DNA from: JAJPHF01 sp035293805
Lineage (GTDB): Bacteria; Chloroflexota; UBA6077; JAJPHF01
DNA: 64,000 nucleotides
Assembly (NCBI GenBank): GCA_035293805.1
Contig: DATGMD010000010.1
Span: forward strand, 76,745-140,744
Direction of reading: 5' to 3'
Positions 31,756 through 46,017 of this stretch are shown piece after piece. A program made the position numbers and the translations under genes. How positions within the stretch are numbered: the first letter of the stretch is position 1; every line of letters starts with the position of its first letter. The notes beneath the pieces were generated by a model. The model had not been told where the DNA came from, searched no databases, and saw nothing but the letters and a program-made list of their open reading frames with translations.

Positions 31756-32736
31756 TCAGTTCGGGAACCAGGCGACGTCCGCGATCTCGCTGAACTCGCG
31801 CCGCAGCTTCTGCCACGAGTCGCCGCCGTCGTCGCTGCGGTACAGGTAGCCGAAGCGGCTCCCGGCAAAGACCAGGCTGGGGTCGTCGGCCTGGACCCTG
31901 ACGCGCCACATCGTCGAGTTCGGCTCCACGTCGAGCGGCAGCGTCTCCCACGTCTCCCCGGTGTCCCGCGACCGCATGACCGCCCCCGTCTGGCCCGGCG
32001 TGGCGTCGCCGATCGCCGCGAACAGCGTGCGCGGGTCGGTCGGGTGCACGGCGACGTTCCGTACATGCCCCCAGGGGAAGTTCTCGCGCACGCCGAGCGG
32101 CGACCACGTGGCGCCGTCGTCGGCGCTGCGGTAAATCTCGTTGTTGACGGCGTAGAACACCGTCTTGGGTGGACCGGGCGTGACGACCACGCAGTGGCCG
32201 TCCGGGTTCTTCGTCACGTGATCGAGCGTCTGCCAGGAATCGCCGCCGTCCCCGGAGTAGCGGATGCCGTCCACCTCGATCGCCATCCAGACGTTCCGAC
32301 CGTCCAGCGGATCGACCGTGATGCTCAGGACGCGGGGCGTCCCCGTGTTGGGGCAGGTGGGCGCGATGGCGACGGGCCGCTCTTCCCACCGCCGCCCCCC
32401 GTCCGCGGACCGGAAGACCGTCGCGCGGGAGTGGGTGCCCGTGCCGGCATACAGTACGTTGGGGTCCGTGGGGTTCTGCGCAACCGCCCACACAGCGTGC
32501 TCGCACAGCGGCGAATCGACCAGCGACCAGTGCGCCCCGGCGTCGTCGCTGCGGTACAGCCCACGGTCCGTGGCCGCGTAGACGCGGCCGGGCGCCCCCG
32601 GGTCCCGCAGCAGCTCTCTGACCATCGCTTCGGCGTGCAGCCCGCCGCGCACCCGCGCCCACGACGCGCCCGAGTCTTCGCTCCGCATGACACCCTGGCC
32701 GATCGTCGCCACAAGGATCGTCTGCTGCGCTGCCAT
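31756..32736 (-). CDS. BNR/sialidase-like beta-propeller protein
   Basis: 326 residues from ATG 32736, with GGAGGAG 8 bases upstream; a GTG at 32751 is a weaker alternative. The chain is built from repeated blades with the BNR signature S-x-D-G-G-x-x-W, for example RSEDSGASWARV, RSADGGRRWEERPV, YSGDGGDSWQTLD, RSADDGATWSPLG, RSRDTGETWETLP and RSDDGGDSWQKL. These are exo-sialidase/YCF48/sortilin-like propellers, usually seven-bladed. No signal peptide is present, and the catalytic residues of true sialidases cannot be recognised, so the protein is more likely a WD-like monitoring or binding propeller. The ORF looks complete. The truncated VOC gene follows directly. Confidence 0.78.
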   Translation of the reverse strand: MAAQQTILVATIGQGVMRSEDSGASWARVRGGLHAEAMVRELLRDPGAPGRVYAATDRGLYRSDDAGAHWSLVDSPLCEHAVWAVAQNPTDPNVLYAGTGTHSRATVFRSADGGRRWEERPVAIAPTCPNTGTPRVLSITVDPLDGRNVWMAIEVDGIRYSGDGGDSWQTLDHVTKNPDGHCVVVTPGPPKTVFYAVNNEIYRSADDGATWSPLGVRENFPWGHVRNVAVHPTDPRTLFAAIGDATPGQTGAVMRSRDTGETWETLPLDVEPNSTMWRVRVQADDPSLVFAGSRFGYLYRSDDGGDSWQKLRREFSEIADVAWFPN

Positions 32737-32935
32737 GGCTGGCTCCTCCACGTCCGGCCCGATCGACGGCGTACCGTGGAGCGGTCCCGCGGCGACGATC
32801 GTCGCGACCCGGCGCCGCAGAAATCCGCTCCCACCCCGAGTGGGCTCATCATGGCACCGGACGCAGGCGGTGTCAATCGTTGGGCGGTGGGCGCCAGCGC
32901 ATCGCTGCCCGCCGCGTGGCCGGCGCGGCGCCCGC

Positions 32936-34228
32936 TCAGGCGGCGTGCTCCGCCGGCTCCCGATCGGCCAGTGGCTCGCCCACCGGCCTGGTGGTAGCCT
33001 CCTCAGCCGGCGCGCGCGTCAGCTCCCGCAGCATCCAGGCTCCCAGGCCCGCCGCCACGATCGCCGCCACACCGCCTACCCCTAGCGCCCAGCGCGGCCC
33101 GACGTGCTCGCCGACCCAGCCAATGATCGGCCCGCCGATCGGCGTCGAGCCCATTACGGCCACCGTCCATAGCGCCATCACGCGCCCGCGCATGGCCGGC
33201 GGGCTGGTCAGCTGCATGGTGACGTTGCCCAGCGAGGTGAAGTTGATCGAGAAGATACCGACCAGCACGAGCGCTGCCATCGCCAGCGGCAGGTTGGGCG
33301 CCACCGCCGCCCCTAGAATCACTAAACCGAACAGCAGCGCCGCCCCCGCCAGCATCTGCGGCCCCACGTGTCGCCGACTGGCGATGAATACCCCGCCGAT
33401 AACCGAGCCGAGGCCCATCGACGCGGTCAGTGCCGCATAGCTGCTCGCGTTGCCGCCGAACGTGAACTCCGCGAGCAGCGGCAGGCTCACCGAGAACTCG
33501 TAGGCCAGCATGCCGATGATCGTCATCATCACCAGCGTCGTCAGCAGGACGCGTGACGACCGGACGTAGCGCAGCCCCTCCAGCACCTGCCCCCGCGCCC
33601 GCCGCACCAGCGGCGCCGGCCGCAGCTCGCTCGGCCGCATCATGCACAGCACCACCAGCACGGCCGCGTATGACAGCCCGTTGAGGATGAAGCAGGACGC
33701 CAGCCCCAGCGCGGCGATGATGGCGCCCCCGATCGCCGGGCCCACCACTCGCGCCAGGTTGATCTCCGCGGAGTTCAGGGCTACCGCGTTGGGGAGCGCG
33801 TCTTGCCCCACCATCTCCACGACGAACGTCTGCCGCGTTGGGTTGTCGATCGTGTTGACTAGCCCAAGGCCGAGCGCGAGCCCGTACACCATCCACAGCT
33901 GAACCCGGCCGGTCGCCACGAGCACGCCGAGCGCCAAGGCCAGGACGCCGGCCGCGGACTGGGTCACGTACAGGATTTTCTGCTTGGGGTAGCGGTCCGC
34001 GATCACGCCCCCCCAGGGGCCGAACAATAGGATCGGCAGAAATTGCATCGCCGTGACCGTCCCGAGCGCCGTGCCCGAGCCGGTCAGCTGGAGCACGAGC
34101 CAGGCCTGCCCGATGCTCTGCATCCAGGTCCCTGACAAGGAGATCGCCTGGCCCGTGAAGTACAGTCGGTAGTTGCGAATCTTCAGCGACGAAAACGTCC
34201 GGTGGCCGAGTTGTCTCGCTAAGCCCAT
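32936..34228 (-). CDS. MFS transporter, EntS/MFS_3-like exporter
   Basis: 430 residues starting at ATG 34228 (GGAAAGG upstream; the 90 residues of open frame before it are not protein-like). About twelve hydrophobic segments are visible. N-terminal FSSLKIRNYRLYFTGQAISL and MQSIGQAWLVLQLTGSGTAL match the EntS-like group, and the family loop between TM2 and TM3 reads GGVIADRYPKQKILYVTQ. DNPTRQTFVVEMVGQDALPN and ALNSAEINLARVVGPAIGGA are also typical of this group of exporters. Members pump out siderophores or drugs using the proton gradient; the substrate here is unknown. It is divergent from the TehA-like gene, across a 280-base gap in which I see no clear operator. Confidence 0.88.
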   Translation of the reverse strand: MGLARQLGHRTFSSLKIRNYRLYFTGQAISLSGTWMQSIGQAWLVLQLTGSGTALGTVTAMQFLPILLFGPWGGVIADRYPKQKILYVTQSAAGVLALALGVLVATGRVQLWMVYGLALGLGLVNTIDNPTRQTFVVEMVGQDALPNAVALNSAEINLARVVGPAIGGAIIAALGLASCFILNGLSYAAVLVVLCMMRPSELRPAPLVRRARGQVLEGLRYVRSSRVLLTTLVMMTIIGMLAYEFSVSLPLLAEFTFGGNASSYAALTASMGLGSVIGGVFIASRRHVGPQMLAGAALLFGLVILGAAVAPNLPLAMAALVLVGIFSINFTSLGNVTMQLTSPPAMRGRVMALWTVAVMGSTPIGGPIIGWVGEHVGPRWALGVGGVAAIVAAGLGAWMLRELTRAPAEEATTRPVGEPLADREPAEHAA

Positions 34229-34508
34229 AGTGTGCCTTTCCGCTCGCTCGCCCCGCGCCGGCGCACGCTCACCCCCCTCGCCACGAGGCGCCGCGGGCGT
34301 TCCTTCGCGTTGTGAAATAGTGCAGACGCCGGGCCACGACGCCCGCCTTGCCGCCCAGCGCGCGTGGCGGACCGCCCCCGGCGGCCGGCTGCGCGACCCG
34401 CCGCGCTGGCGCTTGTGTGAGCCGCCCGCATCGTGCAGAATCCGCGCTGGCACGTCGTGCGCGGCGCCGCGCCGTGTGCCGGGGCAGCGGGGGCGCATCG
34501 GAGGAATC
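34229..34508. other. Divergent intergenic region between MFS and TehA-like genes
   Basis: 280 bases that must contain both divergent promoters. Apart from the two Shine-Dalgarno sites at the ends I recognise no -10/-35 pair, operator or RNA element with confidence. Confidence 0.4.
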
Positions 34509-35552
34509 GTGGGGAGCGCGAGGTCGCGGTTGCGGGCGGTAGCCGAGGAACTGTACCCGGGCTACTTCGCCTTTGTCATGGCCACCGGGATTATATCCAC
34601 CGCGACCGGCGTGCTGGGCGTCGACCTCGTCGCGAATGCCCTGTTCGCTATCAACCTCGTGGCCTACCCCGCCCTCTGGGCGCTGACCCTGGCGCGCGCC
34701 TGCTGGTTCCCCGGGCGCGTGCGCCGCGAGCTGACGAGCCACACGACCGGCGGCGCCTACTTCACGAGTGTAGCGGCCACGTGCCTGGTCGGCAGCCAGA
34801 TCGCCGTCCTCACGCCCGCTTACCCCCTGGCGATCGCCCTCTGGGGCCTCGCCTGGATCCTCTGGGCCGGCCTCATGTACACGTTCATGGCCGCCGTGAC
34901 GCTGCGCCAGAACAAGCCGTCGCTCGCGGCGGGCATCAACGGCACCTGGCTGCTCCTGGTCGTCTCGACCGAGTCGCTGTCGGTGCTCGGCTCGGTCATC
35001 GCGACCTACTTCCCGCCCGAGCCGCGGACCGTCCTGTTCGCGGCCCTCTGCACCTTCCTGCTCGGGTGCATGCTGTACGTCCTCATCATCGCGCTGATCT
35101 TCTACCGCTGGACGTTCTTGCCGATGACGCCCACGGGCCTGGCGCCCCCGTACTGGATCAACATGGGCGCGCTGGCCATCACCGCCCTGGCCGGCTCGCG
35201 GCTGGTCGTGCTGGCGGGGCAGTGGGACTTCCTGCGACTGCTCGTGCCGTTCGTGGCCGGGCTCGCCCTGCTGTTCTGGGTCTTCGGCACCTGGTGGATC
35301 CCGCTGCTGGTCGTCGTCGGCGTCTGGCGCCACGCCTACAAGCGCCTGCCGCTCGCCTACGACCCACAGTACTGGGGCATGGTGTTCCCCATCGGCATGT
35401 ACGCGGCCGGCACGCTGCTGCTCGCGGAGGCGACGGGCCTGTGGTTCCTCCACGCGCTCGCCGTCGGGTTCGCCGCGCTCGCCTGTGCCGCGTGGAGCGT
35501 GGCCGTCGTGGCGTTCGGCCGGCAGGTGGTGCGCGGCCTGCGAGCAACCTGA
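34509..35552 (+). CDS. TehA/SLAC1-family (voltage-dependent anion channel type) transporter
   Basis: 347 residues from GTG 34509, with GGAGG 5 bases upstream. The long frame before it is not protein-like. About ten TM segments are seen. LYPGYFAFVMATGIISTATG near residue 12 is the usual TDT-family opening, then NGTWLLLVVSTESLSVLG with the pore region, and YWINMGALAITALAGSRLVV and WWIPLLVVVGVWRHAYKRLP near the C-terminus. Homologues include TehA (tellurite resistance), Mae1 (malate) and SLAC1 (anion channel). The phrase NMGALAI in the seventh segment resembles the Mae/TehA group. The substrate cannot be assigned. It is followed 26 bases later by a thioesterase gene on the same strand. Confidence 0.85.
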   Translation: MGSARSRLRAVAEELYPGYFAFVMATGIISTATGVLGVDLVANALFAINLVAYPALWALTLARACWFPGRVRRELTSHTTGGAYFTSVAATCLVGSQIAVLTPAYPLAIALWGLAWILWAGLMYTFMAAVTLRQNKPSLAAGINGTWLLLVVSTESLSVLGSVIATYFPPEPRTVLFAALCTFLLGCMLYVLIIALIFYRWTFLPMTPTGLAPPYWINMGALAITALAGSRLVVLAGQWDFLRLLVPFVAGLALLFWVFGTWWIPLLVVVGVWRHAYKRLPLAYDPQYWGMVFPIGMYAAGTLLLAEATGLWFLHALAVGFAALACAAWSVAVVAFGRQVVRGLRAT

Positions 35553-35578
35553 GCTGGTCGCGGGAAGAAGGAGGAGTC

Positions 35579-36003
35579 GTGCGTCGCTCTCGGACCACCG
35601 TGCGCGTGCGCTGGGGCGAGGCGGACCCTGCGGGGATCGTTTACTACCCCAATTTCTTCGATTGGTTCGCCGTCGGCACGCTGGAGCTGTTGCGGGGCTG
35701 GGGCATGCCGTTCGGCGAGCTGTTTCGCCGCGAGAGCGTGGGGCTGCCGGTGATCGAGGCCCACGGGCGCTTCCTGGCGCCCGTCCTCTACGACGACGAG
35801 CTGACGATCGAGACGGCCGTGGGGGAGGTCCGCACCCGCGCCTTCCGCCTAGAGCACACCGTCTGGCGAGGGGAGGAGCGCGTGGCCGAGGGCCACGAGG
35901 TGCGCGGCTGGCAGCGCATCGACCGCGAGCGTCCCCGCGACGTCACGCTGGTGCCGCTGCCTCCCGACCTCGCCGCCTGGCTCCGCGACGAGCCGCCCGA
36001 AGC

Positions 36004-36025
<22 letters not shown>
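35579..36025 (+). CDS. Acyl-CoA thioesterase, 4-hydroxybenzoyl-CoA thioesterase/YbgC-like hotdog fold
   Basis: 148 residues from GTG 35579, with a strong AAGGAGGAG site. The signature of the family is at the N-terminus: VRVRWGEADPAGIVYYPNFF with the catalytic aspartate in the D-P-A-G-I-V-Y segment. VIEAHGRFLAPVLYDDELTI and EERVAEGHEVRGWQRIDRE form the remaining hotdog strands. Such enzymes hydrolyse aromatic or short-chain acyl-CoA thioesters in the cytosol. The last 22 bases overlap the 3' end of convergent metH. Whether it works with the neighbouring transporter, for example on aromatic acids, is speculation. Confidence 0.87.
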
Positions 36026-39723
<3,698 letters not shown>

Positions 39724-39852
39724 CGTGGCCGCACCCGGCTTCGTCGGGCCGCCGATTCCTCTCGATGGTATGCGAGTCCTGCCGATAAAGCCAATAGCTT
39801 TCTAAAGTGCGTTACAGTAGCTCCAACTTATGCGCCTGGCGCGTCGAGCGCG

Positions 39853-42078
<2,226 letters not shown>

Positions 42079-42155
42079 CAACTGCTCCTCAGCGCGAGCT
42101 TGACGTGGCAGGGCAGGGGCAGTGCTGCGCGCCGCCAGTGCAAGGGGTGTGCCGC

Positions 42156-43094
42156 CTAGCCCAGCGGCAGCGCAAGCTGTGGGCTGGCTCGGCGTGCACG
42201 GGGCGGGGCGGCCGGCGCCGGCGCGGGCCGCGTCGACCGCTCCCGCATCGCGTCCACGCCGAAGCCATAGCGGGCGCGCAGTCGGTCCACGCGCTCGGTC
42301 AGCCGGGCCGCGTAGTCCGGCGGCGCGTAGGTGCCGCTGTAGGCGCGCTCGTAGCGCGGCAGCAGCGCCGGCCGTGCCGCGCCGACGAAGCGCAGGTAAT
42401 GCTCGCGCACGCCCGGCGCCAGCCGCAGCGGCGCCGCCCCGAGATACGCCGCGCCGTGCTCGGCCGCACCCGCCACCACGGCCTCGAGCGACGCCTCCGA
42501 GTCCGTGATGCCCGGCAAGATCGGGGCGAGCAAGACACCAGTGGGGACGCCCGCGGCGTTCAAACGCCGGACCGCTTCTAGACGCCGCCGCGGGTTGGGA
42601 GTCCCGGGCTCGATCTCTCGCCAGACGACGGGATCGAGCGTCGTGATAGTGAAGTAAATGCGGACCTTCGCCGCCCGCGCGAGCGCCGCCCATAGGTCCA
42701 GGTCGCGCAGCACGAGCGGCGCCTTGGTCACCAGGCTGGCCGCGTTCCGGTACGCGAGCAGCACTTCCAGCAAGGCGCGGGTCAGGCGGTAGCGCCCCTC
42801 GATGGGCTGGTAGCAATCGGTCGCGGTGCCCAGTGCGACCGACTCGCCGCGCCACGCCGGCCGCGCCAGCTCCGCGGCCAGCAGGCGTGGCATGTTGCGC
42901 TTCACGTAGATGCGCGTCTCGAAGTCGCGGTCCGCGTTGCCGTGCTCGGCGCGCGCATAGTAAGCGCGCGCGTAGCAGTAGTGGCAGCTGTGCGAGCAGC
43001 CGCTATACGGGTTCACCGACCACTTGAACGGCATCCCCTGCACGCGGTTCAGCGCGCTCTTGCAGTCGACCTCCACGCATTCGACGCGACTCAT
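42156..43094 (-). CDS. Radical SAM protein of the Rv2578c / spore-photoproduct-lyase-like family
   Basis: 312 residues from ATG 43094; an in-frame TTG at 43112 would add six residues. The 4Fe-4S radical SAM motif is in YSGCSHSCHYCYARAYY (C-x3-C-x2-C). FETRIYVKRNMPRLLAAELA, VALGTATDCYQPIEGRYRLT and LVTKAPLVLRDLDL match the Rv2578c-type family, often annotated as DNA repair photolyase. IYFTITTLDPVVWREIEPGT and GVLLAPILPGITDSEASLEA continue the barrel. The C-terminus ends in a P/A/R-rich tail (QLALPLG). The reaction of this subgroup is not experimentally settled. It lies upstream of glgX on the same strand, with a 77-base gap. Confidence 0.85.
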   Translation of the reverse strand: MSRVECVEVDCKSALNRVQGMPFKWSVNPYSGCSHSCHYCYARAYYARAEHGNADRDFETRIYVKRNMPRLLAAELARPAWRGESVALGTATDCYQPIEGRYRLTRALLEVLLAYRNAASLVTKAPLVLRDLDLWAALARAAKVRIYFTITTLDPVVWREIEPGTPNPRRRLEAVRRLNAAGVPTGVLLAPILPGITDSEASLEAVVAGAAEHGAAYLGAAPLRLAPGVREHYLRFVGAARPALLPRYERAYSGTYAPPDYAARLTERVDRLRARYGFGVDAMRERSTRPAPAPAAPPRARRASPQLALPLG

Positions 43095-43112
43095 GGCATC
43101 ATCGTAGTACAA

Positions 43113-43427
43113 GCGTTCTATAATGGCAACGGGTCTGCTATCGGCGTATCTCCACGGGTCTTCAGGATGGTTGAGCCCGTGCAGGTAGGGTGCGGCGCAC
43201 GCCGTCCACGCCAGCCACCCCGCGGCCCTCGCCCGCGCCGTCCTCGACTTCCTGGCCGACGCCGAGCCCCATCCGTGACCTGGCAGCGCCGCTCGCGCTC
43301 TCCGGGGTCGTCGCCTATTCGCACCGCGGGCTTCAGGCTCGGTGGACCGGGGTCGTTCCTTTCCCGTTCCCGCAGCGCGAGGGGGGCCTGGGGGTAGGGC
43401 CGTCCTCTCGCCCAGGTGGCCGGCCCC
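43113..43427. other. Intergenic region between radical SAM and PadR genes
   Basis: A perfect TATAAT on the plus strand at 43119-43124 has no gene downstream that I can support. The only protein-like trace is the short hydrolase remnant at 43189-43278. The rest shows nothing recognisable. Confidence 0.4.
43189..43278 (+). pseudogene. Possible C-terminal fossil of an alpha/beta hydrolase
   Basis: Directly after an in-frame TAG the plus strand reads AAHAVHASHPAALARAVLDF then LADAEPHP and a stop. The pattern GHAVHxxHPxxFxRAVLDFL is the usual last helix of alpha/beta hydrolases, including the catalytic histidine region. Nothing upstream continues the fold, so only about 29 codons would remain. 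This may be chance in GC-rich DNA. Confidence 0.3.
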
Positions 43428-43940
43428 TTACCGCCCGCCGCCCTCGTCCAGAATGGCCGTGAGGTCGGCCCGCGCCCGCGCGAGCACCGCGCGCACGCGG
43501 CGCAGGCGGTCGGCGTCGAGCCGCCGCGCGCGGGCGCCGCGCCCCAGCAGCCGCGCCAGGTCCCGCAGCTCGTGCATCGTCGCCTGCACCTCGGCGCGGA
43601 AGTTGGGATCGAACCACGCGCCCACCCGCCCGCGGATGTCCGCGACCACGTGCTCGCGCTCGGCCAGGAAGCGACGGCCTTCGTCGGTGATGGCGTAGAC
43701 CCGCTTGCCGTCCTGCGCCTGCGCGCGCACGTAGCCCTGGTCTTCGAGCAGTTGCAGCGTGGGGTAGACGGCGCCCGGGCTCGGCGTGTAGAGGCCGCCG
43801 AAACGCTCTTCCAGCGCGCGCATGACGTCGTAGCCGTGCCGGGGGCGCTCGGCGATGAGGCCCAGAATCACGTACTTGAGATCCCCCTTCTCGAAGCGGC
43901 GTTGCCGGGGTGGGTCGGACGCGAACCACTGCCTGCCCAC
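43428..43940 (-). CDS. PadR family transcriptional regulator
   Basis: 170 residues from GTG 43940, which has GGGGGAGGGG directly upstream; the frame extends to TTG 43970 but that start would cover the palindrome. The PadR winged helix is clear: FEKGDLKYVILGLIAERPRH, GYDVMRALEERFGGLYTPSP, GAVYPTLQLLEDQGYVRAQA and KRVYAITDEGRRFLAERE. A C-terminal helical dimerisation region of about 80 residues follows (subfamily 1 length). PadR proteins usually repress phenolic-acid or efflux genes and themselves. A CGATATATCG palindrome lies just upstream. No obvious target gene is adjacent, since nuoD is divergent and the gene to the left is metabolic. Confidence 0.9.
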   Translation of the reverse strand: MGRQWFASDPPRQRRFEKGDLKYVILGLIAERPRHGYDVMRALEERFGGLYTPSPGAVYPTLQLLEDQGYVRAQAQDGKRVYAITDEGRRFLAEREHVVADIRGRVGAWFDPNFRAEVQATMHELRDLARLLGRGARARRLDADRLRRVRAVLARARADLTAILDEGGGR

Positions 43941-43956
43941 CGCCCCTCCCCCATCG

Positions 43957-43966
43957 CGATATATCG
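43957..43966. promoter_or_regulatory. Candidate PadR operator
   Basis: CGATATATCG is a perfect 10-bp palindrome in otherwise GC-rich DNA, 17 bases before the chosen PadR start and next to the RBS. AT-rich palindromes with ATAT cores are typical PadR sites, so autorepression is plausible. Confidence 0.4.
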
Positions 43967-44047
43967 TCAATTCAGCGTAGCGGGGCGCCGGGCCGTTGTC
44001 AACCGGCGCCCCGTCAGACGTGCAGCCGCCACCGCCCCGCAGGCGTT

Positions 44048-44076
44048 TTGACCGACCCCTGGCGCTGTGGGATAAT
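44048..44076 (+). promoter_or_regulatory. Sigma-70-type promoter of nuoD
   Basis: TTGACC (44048-44053), a 17-base spacer and TGG-GATAAT (44071-44076, extended -10) precede the nuoD start by about 30 bases. It is one of the best matches to the housekeeping consensus in the window. Confidence 0.65.
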
Positions 44077-44105
44077 TAGACGAGCAGGTATCAGGGAGTA
44101 AGCTC

Positions 44106-45245
44106 ATGGCCGTCGCGATTCCCTTCGCCTCCGCCGAGGAGCGCACCCGCGAGGGCGACCTCCTGACGATCAACATGGGGCCGCAGCACCCCAGCACGCA
44201 CGGCGTCTTCCGCCTGATCCTCACCATCGACGGCGAGACGGTGGTGGCCGCGCGGCCGGTCATGGGCTACCTGCACCGCTCGGTCGAGAAGCTGTGCGAG
44301 ACGCGGACGTACCTGCAGGATGTCGTCTTCACCGATCGCCTCGACTACCTGGCGCCGATGTCCACCAACCTGCCCTATGCCCTGGCCCTCGAGAGGCTCG
44401 CCGGCATCGAGGTGCCCGAGCGCGCGCAGTACGTCCGCGTCCTCATGTGCGAGCTGCAGCGGATCGCCGCGCACCTGGTGGCAATCGGCACCTTCGCCGC
44501 CGACGTAGGCACGTTCTTCACGCCGCTCCTGTACACGTTTCGGGAGCGCGAGCGCATCATGGACATCTATGAGATGTGTTGCGGCGCGCGTCTCACCGTC
44601 AGCTACATCCGCTACGGCGGCGTGAGCCGCGACATCCCCGAGGACGGCGTGGAGGCGATCCGCGAGTTCGTCCAGATCATGCCCGAGCGCATCGACGAGT
44701 ACGAGCGCCTGCTGACGAACAACGAGATCTTCCTGGCGCGCACCCGCAACGTGGGCATCCTGCCGCCTGAGCTGGCGGTGGCCTACAGCGTCACGGGGCC
44801 GGTGCTGCGCGCCAGCGGCGTGCAGTACGACGTGCGCCGCGCCGAGCCGTACGGTATCTACGACCGCTTCGAGTTCGACATTCCCGTGCGCTATAACGGC
44901 GACTGCTACGACCGCTACATGGTGCGCATCGCCGAGATGCGGCAGAGCGTCCGCATTCTGGAGCAGGCCATCCGCGACCTGCCGGCGGGCGAGATCAAGG
45001 CGAAGCTGCCACGGCTGTTCCGCCCGGCACGCGGCTCCGCCTACGCCCGCACCGAGAGCCCGAAGGGGGAGCTGGGCTTTTACGTGCAGGCCGACGGCAA
45101 AGTCGAGCCGTACCGCGTCCACATTCGGCCACCCAGCTTCATCAACCTAACGGCGCTCGCGCCGCTGCTGATCGGGCACAAGGTAGCCGACGTCGTCGTG
45201 ATCCTCGGCAGCATCGACATCGTGATGGGCGAGGTCGACCGTTAG
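44106..45245 (+). CDS. nuoD: NADH-quinone oxidoreductase subunit D (49-kDa type)
   Basis: 379 residues from ATG 44106 with GGGAG upstream. The family opening LTINMGPQHPSTHGVFRLIL contains the quinone-pocket histidines; GYLHRSVEKLCETRTYLQDV, DRLDYLAPMSTNLPYALALE and RIAAHLVAIGTFAADVGTFF follow, and the C-terminal IGHKVADVVVILGSIDIVMG EVDR ends normally. NuoD lines the quinone-binding cavity of complex I together with NuoB. The nickel cysteines of related hydrogenases are absent, as expected. It has its own strong promoter and is followed by nuoI only. The other complex I genes are not in this window, so the complex is encoded in scattered groups or this is a second partial set. Confidence 0.94.
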   Translation: MAVAIPFASAEERTREGDLLTINMGPQHPSTHGVFRLILTIDGETVVAARPVMGYLHRSVEKLCETRTYLQDVVFTDRLDYLAPMSTNLPYALALERLAGIEVPERAQYVRVLMCELQRIAAHLVAIGTFAADVGTFFTPLLYTFRERERIMDIYEMCCGARLTVSYIRYGGVSRDIPEDGVEAIREFVQIMPERIDEYERLLTNNEIFLARTRNVGILPPELAVAYSVTGPVLRASGVQYDVRRAEPYGIYDRFEFDIPVRYNGDCYDRYMVRIAEMRQSVRILEQAIRDLPAGEIKAKLPRLFRPARGSAYARTESPKGELGFYVQADGKVEPYRVHIRPPSFINLTALAPLLIGHKVADVVVILGSIDIVMGEVDR

Positions 45246-45326
45246 CGCGCGACAGCGGCCAAACGCCGGCACGCGGGTTGCGCTAACCGGATAGGTTGGC
45301 CGCACACTGGATAGGGAAGGTAAGCC

Positions 45327-45941
45327 ATGTCGGGAATCGCCAATGGCATGTGGACCACGCTCAAGCACTTCTTCCGTGCCTTGAGCGACCCGGTCACGGT
45401 CCAGTACCCCGAGCAGCGGCTGCCGCTGTCGGTCGGCTTCCGCGGCTTGCCCCGCCTGGTCTACGACATCGACAGCGGCGACGCGCGCTGCGTGGCCTGC
45501 GCAATCTGCGCCTCGGCCTGCCCCGTGGGCGTGATCCACATCGATTCCCACCGGGGCGCCGACGGCCGCAAGCTGCTGGATCGCTTCGACATCGAGGCGG
45601 GCGGCTGCATCTACTGTGGCATGTGTGTCGAAGCCTGCCCGTTCGACGCGCTCACCATGACGGCCGGCTTCGAGATGGCGTCGTACAACCGCGCCGACCT
45701 GCTCTGGCCGATGGCGCGGCTGCTCGTGCCCGGCACGCCCGAGAACGATGCCAACATGCACTGGATCATGAGCGGCGTCGAGAAAATGGGCAAGACGCCG
45801 CCGAGCGCCTGGCCGGAGGCCGCCATCGAGGCCGGCCTGATGCCGGCCAGCGCGCGCAAGGCGCCCCCGCCCGAGCCTGAAGCGGAGGCGAGCGAGGAAG
45901 AAAAGGTCCCGGCGGCCGCGGGTTCCGCCAGCGCGGACTGA
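45327..45941 (+). CDS. nuoI: NADH-quinone oxidoreductase subunit I (4Fe-4S ferredoxin)
   Basis: 204 residues from ATG 45327, with GGAAGG upstream. Two ferredoxin-type cluster motifs, CVACAICASACP and CIYCGMCVEACP, each C-x2-C-x2-C-x3-C-P, would carry clusters N6a and N6b that pass electrons to NuoB. The N-terminal amphipathic region (MWTTLKHFFRALSDPVTVQY, EQRLPLSVGFRGLPRL) matches NuoI. The C-terminal 40 residues are an acidic, alanine/proline-rich extension (PPPEPEAEASEEEKVPAAAG) not found in E. coli NuoI. It follows nuoD after 81 bases; subunits E-H that usually lie between or around them are missing. A GC hairpin terminates the pair. Confidence 0.92.
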   Translation: MSGIANGMWTTLKHFFRALSDPVTVQYPEQRLPLSVGFRGLPRLVYDIDSGDARCVACAICASACPVGVIHIDSHRGADGRKLLDRFDIEAGGCIYCGMCVEACPFDALTMTAGFEMASYNRADLLWPMARLLVPGTPENDANMHWIMSGVEKMGKTPPSAWPEAAIEAGLMPASARKAPPPEPEAEASEEEKVPAAAGSASAD

Positions 45942-45965
45942 GGTGCTGGCGGCGAGCAATCGCCA

Positions 45966-45989
45966 GGGGCGGGCCAGGTGGCCCGCCCC
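45966..45989. terminator. Hairpin between convergent nuoI and dxs
   Basis: GGGGCGGGCCA and its exact complement form an 11-bp stem with a 2-base loop (GG), 24 bases after the nuoI stop. TTCGCG follows on the plus strand, so the T-run is minimal. It probably serves both converging genes. Confidence 0.6.
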
Positions 45990-46017
45990 TTCGCGTCGTG
46001 CCAGTGCTTGGCGGCCG

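Noticed and set aside
39724..39852. A cobalamin or SAM riboswitch before metH
   Set aside because: The 129 bases upstream show no B12-box or SAM-I core motif and are too short for a full cobalamin aptamer.
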